Source: Pelodera strongyloides | Lineage: Eukaryota > Nematoda > Chromadorea > Rhabditida > Rhabditidae | Direction: 5' to 3' | NCBI GenBank assembly: GCA_036852015.1 | Contig: JAANDG010000209.1 | Location: 160,663-224,662, forward strand | DNA length: 64,000 bases | In this document: positions 40,830 to 53,600 of the stretch, piece by piece | Layout: each line of letters opens with the position of its first letter | Numbering within the stretch: position 1 is the first letter of the stretch | Notes under the pieces: generated by a model | Told to the model about the DNA's origin: nothing | The model's input: only the letters and a program-made list of their open reading frames with translations | Database searches by the model: none | Made by a program: the position numbers and the translations under genes

Positions 40830-43800
40830 CTAAGCCTTGGCCGTTGCCCGCAGAACTCCCTTCTTGTTCTTGCCCTGAAAATATGAACAGTAAACAAGTT
40901 ACTGAATCTATTGAACCTACTGAATCTACTGAATACAGTGCACAGAAATAAGAGTTCTAGACACAGAGAAGCCGGAAAAACTTCAAACATAACAAACCTT
41001 CGCTGGCGCTCTCTTCGTCGTGGTAATCTGTCTCTCCGTATACTTGATTGCTGGTCTGTTCTCCGGTTTCTTCACTCGGTAGATGCGCACCAGCCAATTC
41101 TCCGTTGTGTACGCTTCTTCAATGTGCTCCAGAGTGATGTCCTGCAAATAATGTTGTCTGGTTTTGGCTTATTGGTTTACTTGGTTAGGGAAGTATATAA
41201 GAGTCTACCCAAACCTTTTCCCTTTCTTTTTTTTGTGCATAAATGTGTAATAAAATTACAAAAAAAATAAGCATAAGTATCACACATTTATGCACAAAAA
41301 TATGACCTCGTGTTGAGCTCTCAATTAGAATTCATCTCTCTAATGATCAAGTGAACACAAACTCGCACCTTTTTGCCGATCTCGTATCCTCTTGTCCTAT
41401 CAAATCCTCCCGGCTGATTGTATCCAACTCTCGTCTCGCCGAATCGATAGTAACTCATCTTGTACATCAGACAGTTCAGCATAATCTCAGAAGCCTGAGG
41501 TCCCACCGAATACTCGCCGGCATCGGTGAAATAGTTCGATTCCTGAAGAAACGTCAAATTCATAAAAGGCCACCGTTCAAGTGCTTCCTGTTCTGTTTCT
41601 GTCGATGTGGCCAAGAATAAAACTGCTGCGCCGGTGCAACAAACTATAGGCATACCACACCGAACCCGAACGATAAACTACAAGCTACTAAACTACAGTA
41701 CCTTAATCTCCTTCGGGTGTTCTCCCTCAGCAATTCTGACCATCCACAGGAACTTGTTGATATCATCTCCCGAATATCCAATCACTCCTCCGAAGATCAC
41801 CAACACATAGTCGACATCCAAGTCTCGCATGATTTCATAGGCAGCACTCTCATTCGAGGACATCGCTTTTCCGACCTAAACGCGAACAACTTATAAGGCA
41901 AAAGAGCAGATAACCGGATAGGGCGGATAGTCAAGGCACTTTTCGACAACGCCTAGACAAAACAACGTATAACAACTAATGGTCTGATTAGTTCATACGT
42001 CTTTCTACGGATGTCCATTTTTCATATTCATATACAGATTTTCAATTCCCCCAGTGTATAGTAGCTGTTTTGTCAATAAACCCGAAACAAATGACGAACC
42101 AAAGCAATATGCGAGTTGTTCCACGTGTTGTTGTCAACCAATGTTGTACGGTTGGCCATTCCAGCAATCTGAAGAAAACAAGTTTCAGTCATTTCACTTT
42201 AACCGAACCTAATAGTCGCAAAGAAAATACAGTCAATACATGAGTTTAGTAAACATAAGTATGAGATAAGTCAAAGAAAAAAGATAAGATACCAACCTGA
42301 TATCCGTAATCCCACCAGCTCATTACTCGGGCATCATCGGCAGTATTCTCACGCAACCAGTGGTAAGCCTCGCGGAAATCGTCCATGATGATGCGATGTC
42401 TGGATAACAACTTTGTAAGAACAACAATTCGTCGGGTAATTACCTCGTCGGGTCCGTTGAAAGAGGACAACCATCGTTAAAACTAACAAAATATCCAATA
42501 TACTACTCTAAATTACCTACTAGAAACTCTAGTGAATCTAGCAATTCGATTATTCTCGTTTACGCGGGTTGCGGGTATTATAGGTTCGGTCAAATTACCG
42601 AAGTGGACACAAAAAATCTGAACAGCTGACAAGCAAAACGAACCCGGAAGAAGTCGATGACTGAAGTACAACCGAAGGATGCGAGTATGCATTGCTCGTC
42701 ACATATGTGCAGTGAACGACAAACATAAGGAGGAGGAGCATGAGCACGACGGTGACAATCGACTTGGAGTTCATTCCGACTGCATCCTCAGAGGTCTCCG
42801 TCGACGAGGAAGAAACGGTCTGCAAAATGGACTAATGGAGAAGAAATGAAAAGTCAGAAATAGCGAAGTCACTAGTAACTCCGTCACAGAAAGTGAATTG
42901 GATCTTGCAAAAGTGCCAAAAAGAAAGCAAATGTTTCAACTGCTCAGTATAAAAAACGCGTGTTATCGTATTTCTTAATCGGGTACACGACGAAAAAATA
43001 TGTTTCAACATTTCAACTACACAATAATCGCTCCTTAATTTAATTAACATCTATTCTTCTTGTTGATTATTTACCCAAATGTTTACCTTCTTCGGCTTCG
43101 GCTTATCATACATGGTGCTCTTCTCACCATCTTGACGGCTAGACGCAGAGTCGTCCTTTAGGTACCTAAATCAGTATTGCCGATAAAACAAGGCCTTTAT
43201 TAAAGGATAAAAGCTTCTAACCACACGAATATACCACTTCTAGCAACATAACAACATAACAAATCATAATAAACAAATACATAAGTTCAACAACTTACTT
43301 CTCAAAGGTGTAGGAGAAAGCGATTCCGGAAAGAACACAGACGACAGGCGTCAGAGTGAGCATCAGACGAACCATCACTCCAGCAAAGTAGACGGCAGAC
43401 ACCGCGTACAGGATAACTAGAATGACATACAATAAACTACAAAGACCAGAAGTTGTAGCAAACATTGGCAGTACTGGAGAGTAGTATTAAGGTCAGTGCG
43501 TGAATTTGGACATCAGAATAAACAACAAAACCTACTGAATACTCGCTCGTCGTTCACATTCTTCACACAGTACCACAGTCCAGCGGGGAATACGGCGGCA
43601 GTGATGTGGAGATCAAAGAAGAAGGAAGTCCAACTATAAACAAATGATACTAGATACTTCGAGGATTCGAAGATCAAAAACAAACATAATTTCAATCAAG
43701 GAACAAGGAACACAATCGGTCTCATTCCGTTTACTATAATCGTAACGCTTTTGAAAATTAATATGTTTTGTTCGGCATAATCGATGCAGACATGAGACAT

Positions 43801-46800
43801 GATATTAAATTCTAGCGTCTTTTGTCTCTACTAATAAATTTCGATTGATATCAACATTCTGAGCACGTGTGGACGTAAAATTCAGAGTCCTACTAGAACT
43901 GCCGTGGGCCCGTTCTCGCGCCCGCAAATGCGAAATCGAAGAAAATAGATCAGAAGAGAAACTGACGTGGTCGGCTGGTGTTCCGAAACGGAAGCAATGA
44001 TCGGAATGTGGATTTTCGCGTATCCAGTGTCCCAAAGAGAGTAGAAACGACCAGACAATGGGGCCACGTATCCTACACACAAATAAAATCATTATACACA
44101 AAAAAAAAACATGTAATTAATAATTAATACAAACCCAAGCAAGGGAGGGGGGGGGTTGTAAGAGCCCACAAATACCACCCGTGCCACACAAATACCGACT
44201 GCGCGTAAACTGAGGCGGTTCAACACTTCACACAGGTACGTAAAAGCAACATGTTTCAGGTGACTACTAAATAAATAAAAGACCCTCCGCACACAGTACT
44301 GCGGGACTTTTGTCATGTTTCCCCAGTTTTCTGTAATACCAATACGAGTTGCCGCTCTCTCTCTCTCTCTCCTAGCTCTAGTTTTGTTATTAACTATTGC
44401 CTACCAAGTGCAACGAGAGCAAAGTAGACAAATGTTCCGGCGATGGCTGTTACAGTGAGTCCTCCGACAAACAGAGTCATGAACTGTTGGCGAGTGACAC
44501 GAGAGCGAAGATACTGCATGGCAGCAACCACCTATAACAAATTGGAATCAACCATGCATCGGACACGAGTTAAGCTTCCACCTTTGAAAACAGGGCTCAT
44601 ATTTGTTTATAGAATTACATTATTATAAAAATTCTTAAACGTAACTAAATGTTTTACGTTAACTGTAAAGCAAACAAAGACCTGTTATAAAGAGAACGAA
44701 AGACATTGCTCAAGAAAACGAAAAATCTAACGTCATACCTGCAGAAGTCCAAACACACCAAATGCTGGCATATGTTCAGAAGTCTTCACAGGCTGGAAAC
44801 CGACGAAAGGTATCTGAAGAAGCAATATATATATATATATATTATTATATACTCCTTCAAGCATCAGACATCCAAAACAGCTTCACGATGCTAGATGATT
44901 CTCTTACTAATAACTAAGCTCAGAAACACGGTTCTTAGATATTCATCAAAATCCGTACCTGCATGGCGAGAATAGTTCCCATCACATAGAAAGTGTTGTA
45001 GGCGACGTACAAACGAGATGAATAACGACCAGTTACGATGAGAACCTGCAAACATAGAAAAATATGAGTGAAAAAAAATGAGTCCCAAAAAATTAGACCC
45101 CAAGCTACTTGCCCAACTCACTCAAGTGAAACCATGAAGAAACCATGAAAATTTTATTAACGCACTCCTTACACTACTTACACACAATAAGAACTTTTTT
45201 TTTTACAAAAGTTAAATTAAAAAGCAGGCGTCACGTGCCGATGGCCGATATTTGTAATTTTGTAATGAAAAATTTAACCTCTTACCAAAACATGAAGCGG
45301 GATGAGATTAATGATGAAAACGTAGCCTCCCCAAGCAGAAACCATGTAGAAGTACGAAAGGGCACACAGGGAAGCCCACATCACACTGCCGGTCTTCACA
45401 CCCTTCACCCAGAGGTAGTAGGTGAACTGGAACAAGGAATATAAAATTACACATTACAGGAATCCGCTAATTTTTACGCCTCGATAGGGCGTTCGGTTAC
45501 CTTTACTCAGCTGCAGTTTCAAAACAGTTTTCAAGAATTATATTAATATTCTGTTCCATAAATACAAACATCGGAAACTGGAGTGAACAAATAGTGACAA
45601 TTACCTGAAGAGCAAAGATAGCAATTCCCTCGTTGTCATAGGATCCAGCCACTGAACGAGACGTGTATCCCGGGGAGATGGCAATGAAGCAAGCGGCGAA
45701 CAAACCAGCACCGGCAGACCAGAGTTCCTGAAAAATGAAGAAAATTGAAAAAATTAGTTGCTCACAAAGCGGAACGACACGTGGTTTGTAAATCGCATGC
45801 TGGACACAACTGCATTTCCATGTATTTAGTATTTTCCGAAACTTAACAAGCAGTTGTACATATTTTCCATAACATAACATACAACACATAATACTGAGCC
45901 TGAGCATACAGATACAACACTAAGGCTCAATTCTACATACTCAACTCATGAAATAGTTCACAAGAATGAAGAGCCATATAATCGCTTGATAAGCTAGTTT
46001 CGTTATAAAATAACATCTCCTAACCTTAACCAAAGACTAAAGTGAATAAAATTCGTAACAAACAGATAAATTTATAATAAAATAATAAACATAAACATAA
46101 ACCCCCACCTTGGTCAACAAATAGGTAGCAATTGCAGTGAGGCCCGAGAATGTTGGCGCCAAGAAAACGCAGATATCCCTAAACAAAAAATAACTCAATT
46201 CACTAGTTGTTCATAATACGAGTCTACTCTAAAAGTACAACACAATGAAAAGAACAGCAAATGATGGTCGTCACAATGGTTACCGATGAGGCTTTTATTA
46301 ATTGTGTGTATTTTACAACGCAATTTGCACATTTCGTTGCTTTTTTGGTTTGAATTGCACGTAATAAATCAGTAATAAAAAAAATCACCACAGACTTACC
46401 TAATATGGACGGGGAAGTTCAAAAGGTCGAGAACCCAGTGAATGAGTCCGGATGTGACCATTAGTCCAGGGTAAACCTAAACAAAAGACTGAGAATAACG
46501 CCAAAACGAGCAAACATCAGGGCGCGCAGGAAGGTTAGACGTCCTCCCATTCCTCTGGCCCCTAACAAATCCTTCTATGTGTTATCGTAAATGCTGTTTT
46601 TGCATTGAAAGAACCACGAGTTACTACCTGTTCTGCACGCTAAGCGAAATTAACATTACATATGAAGAAAAAAACTCACTGTTCCTCCAACAATACGCCC
46701 CAGAGGGTACCAGGCACGATCATCGAACCAATTCAAGAAATCGTAAAAATTGGTGGCAACCATTTGGGCAGTAGCACGATAGTTGAACCTGAACATACAA

Positions 46801-47417
46801 AATGTTTAAAGCGTTCGCGTCATATGGTCACACGTTGATCTAAAATAGATGTAGCTGCGAAAAATATGAGACTTTATCACGGCGTGAAACATTAAATTAA
46901 ACATTCGTGTATGAATATGAAAATGAAGAATTTCGGAAAACCACAAACACAAACCATGGGTCAAATTCGTGAATGATAGACTCGAAACGGATGATGGCAA
47001 ACAATCTGCTGGCAAATCCGACGAACCTATAAATAAAGGAAATTGAAACAGATAAACAGGATTCTAAATTCTAGCCCTACGCACAAAAAGATAAGGATAA
47101 CTAGAAGGCCAATGGCTCTTAAAATGTTGCCTGAAAACATGACCTTAAAGGGTTCACCCCGAAAATCATTAAAGGGTTTAAGGTTTAAAGCTGGGACTGC
47201 CCCCTTAAAATTGGAAATCAACGAAAACATAACTATAACATAAAGCAAAACTCAACCTATCACCACACAGAGAAAGGGGTCGGGCCAAGTACTTTACTAC
47301 TTGCGCGATGGAGCTTTTCAATTGAAACACTTACCATGCTAAACCGAGGATCGCGAAAGTGAGCAGACTGGTGATACCCACCGAATTACCTCGGAGGAGG
47401 CCCTTCTGGCCGGTCAT
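40830..47417 (-). CDS. stt-3: Oligosaccharyltransferase catalytic subunit STT3
   Basis: Twenty-one exons, in coding order: 47335-47417, 46955-47026, 46680-46788, 46400-46476, 46109-46178, 45605-45727, 45286-45426, 44959-45045, 44739-44813, 44405-44531, 43967-44072, 43536-43633, 43299-43416, 43087-43165, 42644-42819, 42297-42399, 42100-42168, 41702-41875, 41369-41542, 40998-41141, 40830-40874; 749 aa, with all phases consistent. STT3 transfers the lipid-linked glycan to Asn-X-Ser/Thr in the ER. Seen: the E-x-D metal site HEFDPW (residues 48 and 50), [12 protein letters not shown], the SVSE loop (349-352, [10 protein letters not shown]), the peptide-binding WWDYG (542-546) and VDNNTWNN, with many membrane segments before the lumenal domain. 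Wording such as [10 protein letters not shown] fits nematode STT-3. A TTTCAG acceptor lies 3 nt before the ATG. Exon 15 uses a GTTCGT donor and exon 11 a GTCAGT donor. Confidence 0.97.
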
Positions 47418-47433
47418 TACCTGAAATCATTCC
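47418..47433 (-). promoter_or_regulatory. Likely spliced-leader acceptor of the STT3 gene
   Basis: On the - strand TGATTTCAG is followed by GTA and the start codon, leaving a 3-nt untranslated leader. No coding exon upstream is needed, so a trans-spliced leader is the simplest reading. Confidence 0.5.
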
Positions 47434-48507
47434 AAAATAAAAAATTCCAGGTTTCAAGGTGCAAAATACTTACAATCTTCAACGATGTTTTAACAGAAAG
47501 CAAAACAAGAAGCGGGACAGAGGATACAAATACAGAGACTCAGAGACACAAAGGCAAACACGGAAAAAGAACTAACTTATCTGTAAAGTGTAAAGATTAT
47601 TGCATAAGGCCACAGTTGTGAGCTAGTTTTAATTTTTCACAGATGCCGCGTTTTTTATTGATCGCCCAGCGAAATTCGTTCACTTATTATTGTAAGACAT
47701 AGGGGGCAGTGTGTGTATTATTGTAAATATACCATTTTCGAGTGTAGGGATAAGACGGAATATAGGGATATAGAGCGAAACATATGTCCTAAGGCTAGGC
47801 AACGGGAGCGTTAGCTACATTTCTGGTGGCGTGCAATATATGCAGACGGGAGCACTGGATGGTAGTTTCAAACGCAACTCGTATAGGTCCGAGCACACGA
47901 GAACTTCTACATGTTCTACATGCTTAAGTCTATGTGTGATGATTGTATTTCTGAATAAAGTGGTATTCATATTATATTATTAACTTGAACTTGGCCAGTA
48001 AGTCACGCTTCTTCTCCGCAAAACTTTGGTCCGGTCGTCCGAAGGTTATGCATTCTAATTGCTCCTCAGCAGTGTGGCATGCTTGCAAGAAGTTATAACG
48101 GGGCGTGATCCAAACACGGACGGAAACGATGTCGCTAGCGCAGTTGCACGAGTCCACGAGGGACGAGCGCGTTCACACATAACAAAACAAGTTAATCGTC
48201 TGTGAACTTTTCATAACAAACAATGCAGTGACAAGAAAATAAACAATAACAATCAACAACAACAAGCAAACACAAATCCCCACGTCGACTTCTGCGGGTG
48301 GTGGTTGGCAAAATACTGTGGAAATTCAAAGGTGTATGGTACTCCTACGTGGAGACTATTTAATTTTGTCTATTATTGAGACAAAAGATTCTCGCATTTT
48401 TTTGTGCAACATGCATGCGAGATGCACAATCTTCGCGCTTTTCCCCGGGCGAAAAAGCTGGTCGGGGGAACAATGAATGCTTCTTCATAGTTATTTTTTC
48501 ATTGTTG
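47434..48507. other. Intergenic 5' of STT3
   Basis: No exon supported. GC-richer frames near 48000-48170 lack splice context. The region should contain the STT3 promoter. Confidence 0.45.
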
Positions 48508-50360
48508 TATATATATATATGAATACTTTATTCAGTGTACACCGAAGTAAAGCGGAAGACAAAAAAAACGACAATAATAATATAACAACAACAACAACAA
48601 AACAAATAACAATGAGAGTAACAAAGCGCATATAACAAGCGACAAAAACTATGTACAACAAAGGAATGAAGGTACATATGAATAACTAAGGGTGAATGTT
48701 TCTATTTGCTACTTCATAAAGCTCGATTAGATCAAGCTCGTCAATGCGCGTTTTAAACGAATCAACGGAACTCGAAAGAACAATACTATCAGGAAGTAGG
48801 TTCCACAAACGAGTGGCCCTGTGCTTAAACGAGAACAGAGACTGGGTAAGTTTAACAGAATCCTGAATAAGAGTTAAAGAGTTACCATTTCGACGTGGTC
48901 TGTGATTCACCTGAAACATGTTGGCCAAAACCGGATGTGCATTATAACCTCGGACAATTTTGAAACATTCAATGAGATCGAACAAAATTCTACGATGATG
49001 GAGAGATTTGAGACCAAAAACAACAAGACGTTCAGAATAGGAAAACGAGTTATAATAGTCATTGTCAATTCTACGAAGCACACGTTTAGTAAAACGCCGC
49101 TGTACCTTTTCAATAGCGTCAATCTCACTTTTCAGGTACGGCGACCAAACGGAGGTTGCATACTCAAGCAGGGGCCTACAATAAGTAACATAAGCTTTAC
49201 GATAAACATCAATGCTATGATGACAAATGGAGCGAAGTATACGATTTGCACAACAAGAAGAAGTACTAATTCTTTGCTTAATATGAGCCTTAAAACATAA
49301 ATCCGGAGAAAACAAAACACCAAGATCACGAACGACATCAGTTACTGGTGGAATGAGGGTATTATTTAAACGAAGAGGAAAAGAGTGGTGGGTCTTAGTA
49401 GTCACAGAAAAATGTTGACACTTTGGCTCAGAAATGGTCATTTTCCATATCTCAGCCCAACTGGAAATATTGCCAAGTTCTTTTTGAAAAGCATTCCAGG
49501 CAGGCCAGGGCCCTAGTTTTGGCATAACACGAGAAATCTTAACATCATCCGCGTACATAACAATGGAGCTATCTCCAAGAGAGCAATCGTCAATGTCATT
49601 AATAAAAATTAAGAAAAGCAACGGGCCTAAAACACTACCCTGAGGTACTCCACTGGAGCAAGGCTTGATAGAAGACAAAGTATTCTGGTATCTAACCTGA
49701 AAGGTACGGTTTGCAAGATAAGAACTAATCCAATTAAGCATTATGTCAGAAACTCCATAATTCTTAAGCTTATGTAAGAGAAAACGGTGGTTAACAACAT
49801 CAAACGCCTTAGCAAAATCAATATAAACACATTCCAAATTATCATCGGATTCTTTAGCAGAGAGCCATTCATATAAGCATAAAAGAAGTTGCGAAGTTGT
49901 ATTACGGCCTTTTAGAAAGCCAAATTGATTAAGAGACAAAAAACCGTTAACAGACATGTGGTACGTTAATTTATGCTTAACTACCAATTCAAATAATTTA
50001 CAAAATGAAGAGGTGAGAGAAATTGGCCGGTAGTTAAGGATGGACGTGCGAGGTGGTTTTTTGGAAAGGGGTGAAACAATCGCATGTCGCCATTCCTTAG
50101 GAACCTTCCCAGTTAAAAACGATTTGTTAAAAAATTTACACAACAAGGGCATTAAAACTACTTTAAGCTGTTTTATAACAAAAGAAGAAATCCCTTCAGG
50201 AGTAAAAGATTTCTTGGGGCTCAAGTTTTTCATTGCATTCTCAACAGAGGACAGAGTGAACAATTCATCTTCAAATGGAACGGAAACATCTTTTGGGGAG
50301 AGAAAAGGAATGAATACTTTACGTAATATTCTCCAACACAATCCAGCACAACCAAATGAC
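48508..50360 (-). mobile_element. 5'-truncated CR1/Jockey-type LINE
   Basis: The element runs on the - strand from a truncated 5' end near 50345-50400 to a 3' untranslated region that ends in GAATAAAGTATTC and an (AT)n tail near 48508-48520. Only the reverse transcriptase frame is present; the endonuclease is missing. No target-site duplication was identified. It lies between STT3 and the SMCR8-like gene. Confidence 0.85.
48686..50341 (-). CDS. LINE reverse transcriptase (intact frame of 551 codons)
   Basis: The frame covers the palm and fingers: HAIVSPLSKKPPRTSILNYR, NQFGFLKGRNTTSQL, YIDFAKAFDVVNH (motif A), SSGVPQGSVLGPLLFLIFIN (motif B), and MYADDVKI with the catalytic YADD (motif C). It then continues through the post-palm segment EKVQRRFTKRVLRR and ends with TRLWNLLPDSIV, typical of the C-terminus of these LINE ORF2 proteins. 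It has no stop or shift over 551 codons, so the copy is young. The N-terminal endonuclease is absent, so it cannot move on its own. The true start lies in the truncated part. Confidence 0.92.
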   Translation of the reverse strand: MCWRILRKVFIPFLSPKDVSVPFEDELFTLSSVENAMKNLSPKKSFTPEGISSFVIKQLKVVLMPLLCKFFNKSFLTGKVPKEWRHAIVSPLSKKPPRTSILNYRPISLTSSFCKLFELVVKHKLTYHMSVNGFLSLNQFGFLKGRNTTSQLLLCLYEWLSAKESDDNLECVYIDFAKAFDVVNHRFLLHKLKNYGVSDIMLNWISSYLANRTFQVRYQNTLSSIKPCSSGVPQGSVLGPLLFLIFINDIDDCSLGDSSIVMYADDVKISRVMPKLGPWPAWNAFQKELGNISSWAEIWKMTISEPKCQHFSVTTKTHHSFPLRLNNTLIPPVTDVVRDLGVLFSPDLCFKAHIKQRISTSSCCANRILRSICHHSIDVYRKAYVTYCRPLLEYATSVWSPYLKSEIDAIEKVQRRFTKRVLRRIDNDYYNSFSYSERLVVFGLKSLHHRRILFDLIECFKIVRGYNAHPVLANMFQVNHRPRRNGNSLTLIQDSVKLTQSLFSFKHRATRLWNLLPDSIVLSSSVDSFKTRIDELDLIELYEVANRNIHP

Positions 50361-50639
50361 CGGCGGACTTTCAGAGAGGAAGGTGCACTTGCTATAAACT
50401 ATTCGTCATTGTGTCGCGCACATATTAATATCTCTTCTTCGTGTCTCAATGATTTTGTTACTAAGCGTTGTGTTTTCTTGTGATCCTTGTCGCGATGATT
50501 GAGTGATTTAATTTCTAAACAGTTTTTTTCCGTCGGCTTTTCTTGCGTCCCAATACTAAATTCTGCCGCTCTGTTTTCTCGCCTGTCTCATTTTTTTAAA
50601 CAAACACATTTCCATTATATTTCCACGTTTCATTATGGT

Positions 50640-50655
50640 TGTTATTTATTTGCAG
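50640..50655 (+). promoter_or_regulatory. Likely spliced-leader acceptor of the SMCR8-like gene
   Basis: GTTATTTATTTGCAG ends 7 nt before the first ATG (50663) of the SMCR8-like gene and no upstream coding exon is needed. It fits a trans-splice site. Confidence 0.5.
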
Positions 50656-50662
50656 ATCGATA

Positions 50663-53600
50663 ATGGTTGTTGTGGATGATTTGATGATTCGTTCTAATCG
50701 TCCAATTGACCCATTCAATCGTTTGGGTTGCACGATTCCTCCCGTTATCACTGTTGTGGAATTTTGTCAGGTATTTTGTGTGTTTATATAGACTAGACAG
50801 ACAATTTCCTAATAAGAGGCGAGAGGGGGTTCCTTTACTAGTCTTACTTCACGAAGCAGACCTCCACCTATTGTGGACCGAGTTTATGAAGAAATTCTCC
50901 GCCCTACCAATCCACCCCTTGACCCCTCCCTTGAGTATCTTTTCTGGGCGCAATGAATTTCACTACCATACCATACATTGCGAATGTACCCATTTGTATC
51001 ATAGATTGATTTTCAGATAATTGGCCCAAAACCGCTGATTACTGTACCTGAAGATGCATATGCGAATGCTCACCTGGATATGGATGCAATTGCGGTATGC
51101 TAATTTCTTATGAAGTGACGTTGAGAATTGCTGCTCCTTTTTCCTTGACCCTTGTGCCTAATCCTATTCTAGTATTAGTAGCATTAGTTTCCGCTGTGAA
51201 GCGCAATGTCGTAGGTTAGGCTTTTGTGCGTGTGTTCAAATAAACTATATATATAAAACATTTGTGGGTTGTGCAGTCTGTCTGCTTTAGGTTTGGCTGT
51301 TATCAAGCGAAACAGCACCTGGAACTGTGCTGATGATTTACAATCAACAAATGGGAATATATGCATTGTCCTATCATACAGTGATATACGATGTCAGAGC
51401 GAGGGCCTTTCAGGTATGGGTTGTTTTCTCAGTCATTATTGTTTATTTTCATTATATTCTACAGTGATTTAATTTCCAGGGGGATTTAGAATTCATTTAT
51501 TGATGAGCACATAGATGTGAATCAGGGCATAAACCTCGCCGGTGAGTCCGGAGGTGGTTCGCGAAATTTTCTCTGTTTGTGATACGTTTCTAATAAATTC
51601 CTCGTACCACCTCCGGGCTTCCCATACCGTCTATGCTAATTCCGGAGGTGGTTCAGCCAATAGCCCTCTAAATTTATGCAAGATTCTAATTCCGGTGGTG
51701 GTTCGCCGGTGAGCTCGTCAGCGGGCTTAGGCTATGATGTGAATGGTTTTGGAATAAATTTGTGCGAAGTACTAATGTTAAATATGTGGTGGCTCGAGAA
51801 AGATACTGATATTCTTAGCGCCTTCGGAAATGCGAGCGAAATTGGCAGCAGCGCCTTTTCAATTGTATGATTCTTTATTTTTTTTGCAGCGTCCTATATG
51901 CCTGTCATTTCTTTCTTCGACCCGTCCATCTGGTGAATTAGTGACGAAATTTACGTATGTTTCAAATAAGTTTTATAAGCAATAGTTTTCGGTTTGTATG
52001 TTTCATTGCTCGAACAATACGGGAATCGGTATCGAATCGTCTTGGCGGTGTAAAGTATTACCAAGACCAAGAAAGCTGTTCTTTAAATAACTAGTTGTTT
52101 ATCATTTCAGAAGTGCTGCACGTCGTCTGTTGAGTCCCTTGATTCTCTGCAATCGACGTTTATTTCTCAGCCAATTATCGTTAATGATACAATTGTCAGA
52201 CGCAATTGAGAACAATACTGTACAGGTATGTATTTTTGACTGTTTTTATGGTTCTCCTTCAGTTAGTTTTGCTGTTGCGTCTGATTCCTTTGTTAGCGCG
52301 ATAGCGCTAGCAAAGGAATGAGACGCAACGAGACGGGTTTGCTAGTCAGCTAGTCTATTTGATGGCTGTTTGTGTTTTGCACTCCACTGATATCACTAAT
52401 CACTTATAGCTTATAGTGTGGCATTGGCGTTGACAGTTAACTTTTTCTAGTTCTAGTATTGCAAAGCCAAAGTCCAAACTTATTACTTGATTACATGATC
52501 GCAGACTGCACATTGCACAACACGCAAAACATTGCGACTTTAAAAAACAAACATGTAATACACGAAATGAAACATCGTTCTGTAGAATACGTTCAATTCT
52601 ATTAACTAAAGTGTTTTATCGTTTAGCAATACTATGCACTCTATGCGGAAGACATGATGACTGTTTCTCTATCGCAGAGGATACAACATATTGCTGATCA
52701 GGTTGGTCTAGAATTCTAGAGTAGTTTTTGTGTGTTTTCGTTGGTTTTGATGATTTTTCTGGCCATTTACGTCGGTACTTACAGTTAGGGAATAAGTGGA
52801 TGGGCTAATCAATGGGTTTTCTTTAATTATTATCTTGAAGTTGTTCGTCTTACTAGAATTTCGCCGAACCCATGTAAATGTAAGAAATCCTATGTAAAAT
52901 TGGCGATCTTCGATCTAGGCTCGAAAGCTGCGACCCCGTATGCAGAACCTGTACGAGTCGTTGGCTGTTTGTTCTCTTTCCGATGGAGAATGTAACGGTC
53001 ACCCGAGTGAGGAGGAGGAGTCACATATCGAGGCAGAATTCACTCTCAACCAATTCAAACAGTCACAACCACTCAGACCGATCATGGAGCTGGCACCTTG
53101 TGTAAGTCACGGTAATTATGCCACTTATGAGACCTCGACCCGCTTCGGCCGGCGGCCACTTTTTGTGCCACGCTTGCGCGACGTTTAGCGTTGCGTTGAG
53201 ATAGAGAGACAAGAGAGATGATAGAGCTTTCAAAAGTGCCACTTATGAGACTTCCCGCTTCGGCTCCTATTTTTGTGCGACGCCTGCGCAAAGTTTAGCG
53301 TTGCGTTGAGATAGAGAGATAAGCTCTCAAAAGTCTACTGCGTGCACCGACTACACTTTACACAGTGAATACCACAATTCCACTCGTTGAAAGTTCGGCG
53401 TGTAGTTTGAATATTTGGTCACAGTAGTTTTGTAATATTTGGACAGCGCTCAATTTCGTGTACCTACAGTGTGGAAACAAGTTTACACAGTGTTGGTACA
53501 CACAACTTTTCCTTAGTTCTCAGAATATACATTTTTTTTAACTTTAAGACTTTCCACACTCTCATTGCCTCTCTACCTTCTCTATTGGCTGCTGTTTCTT

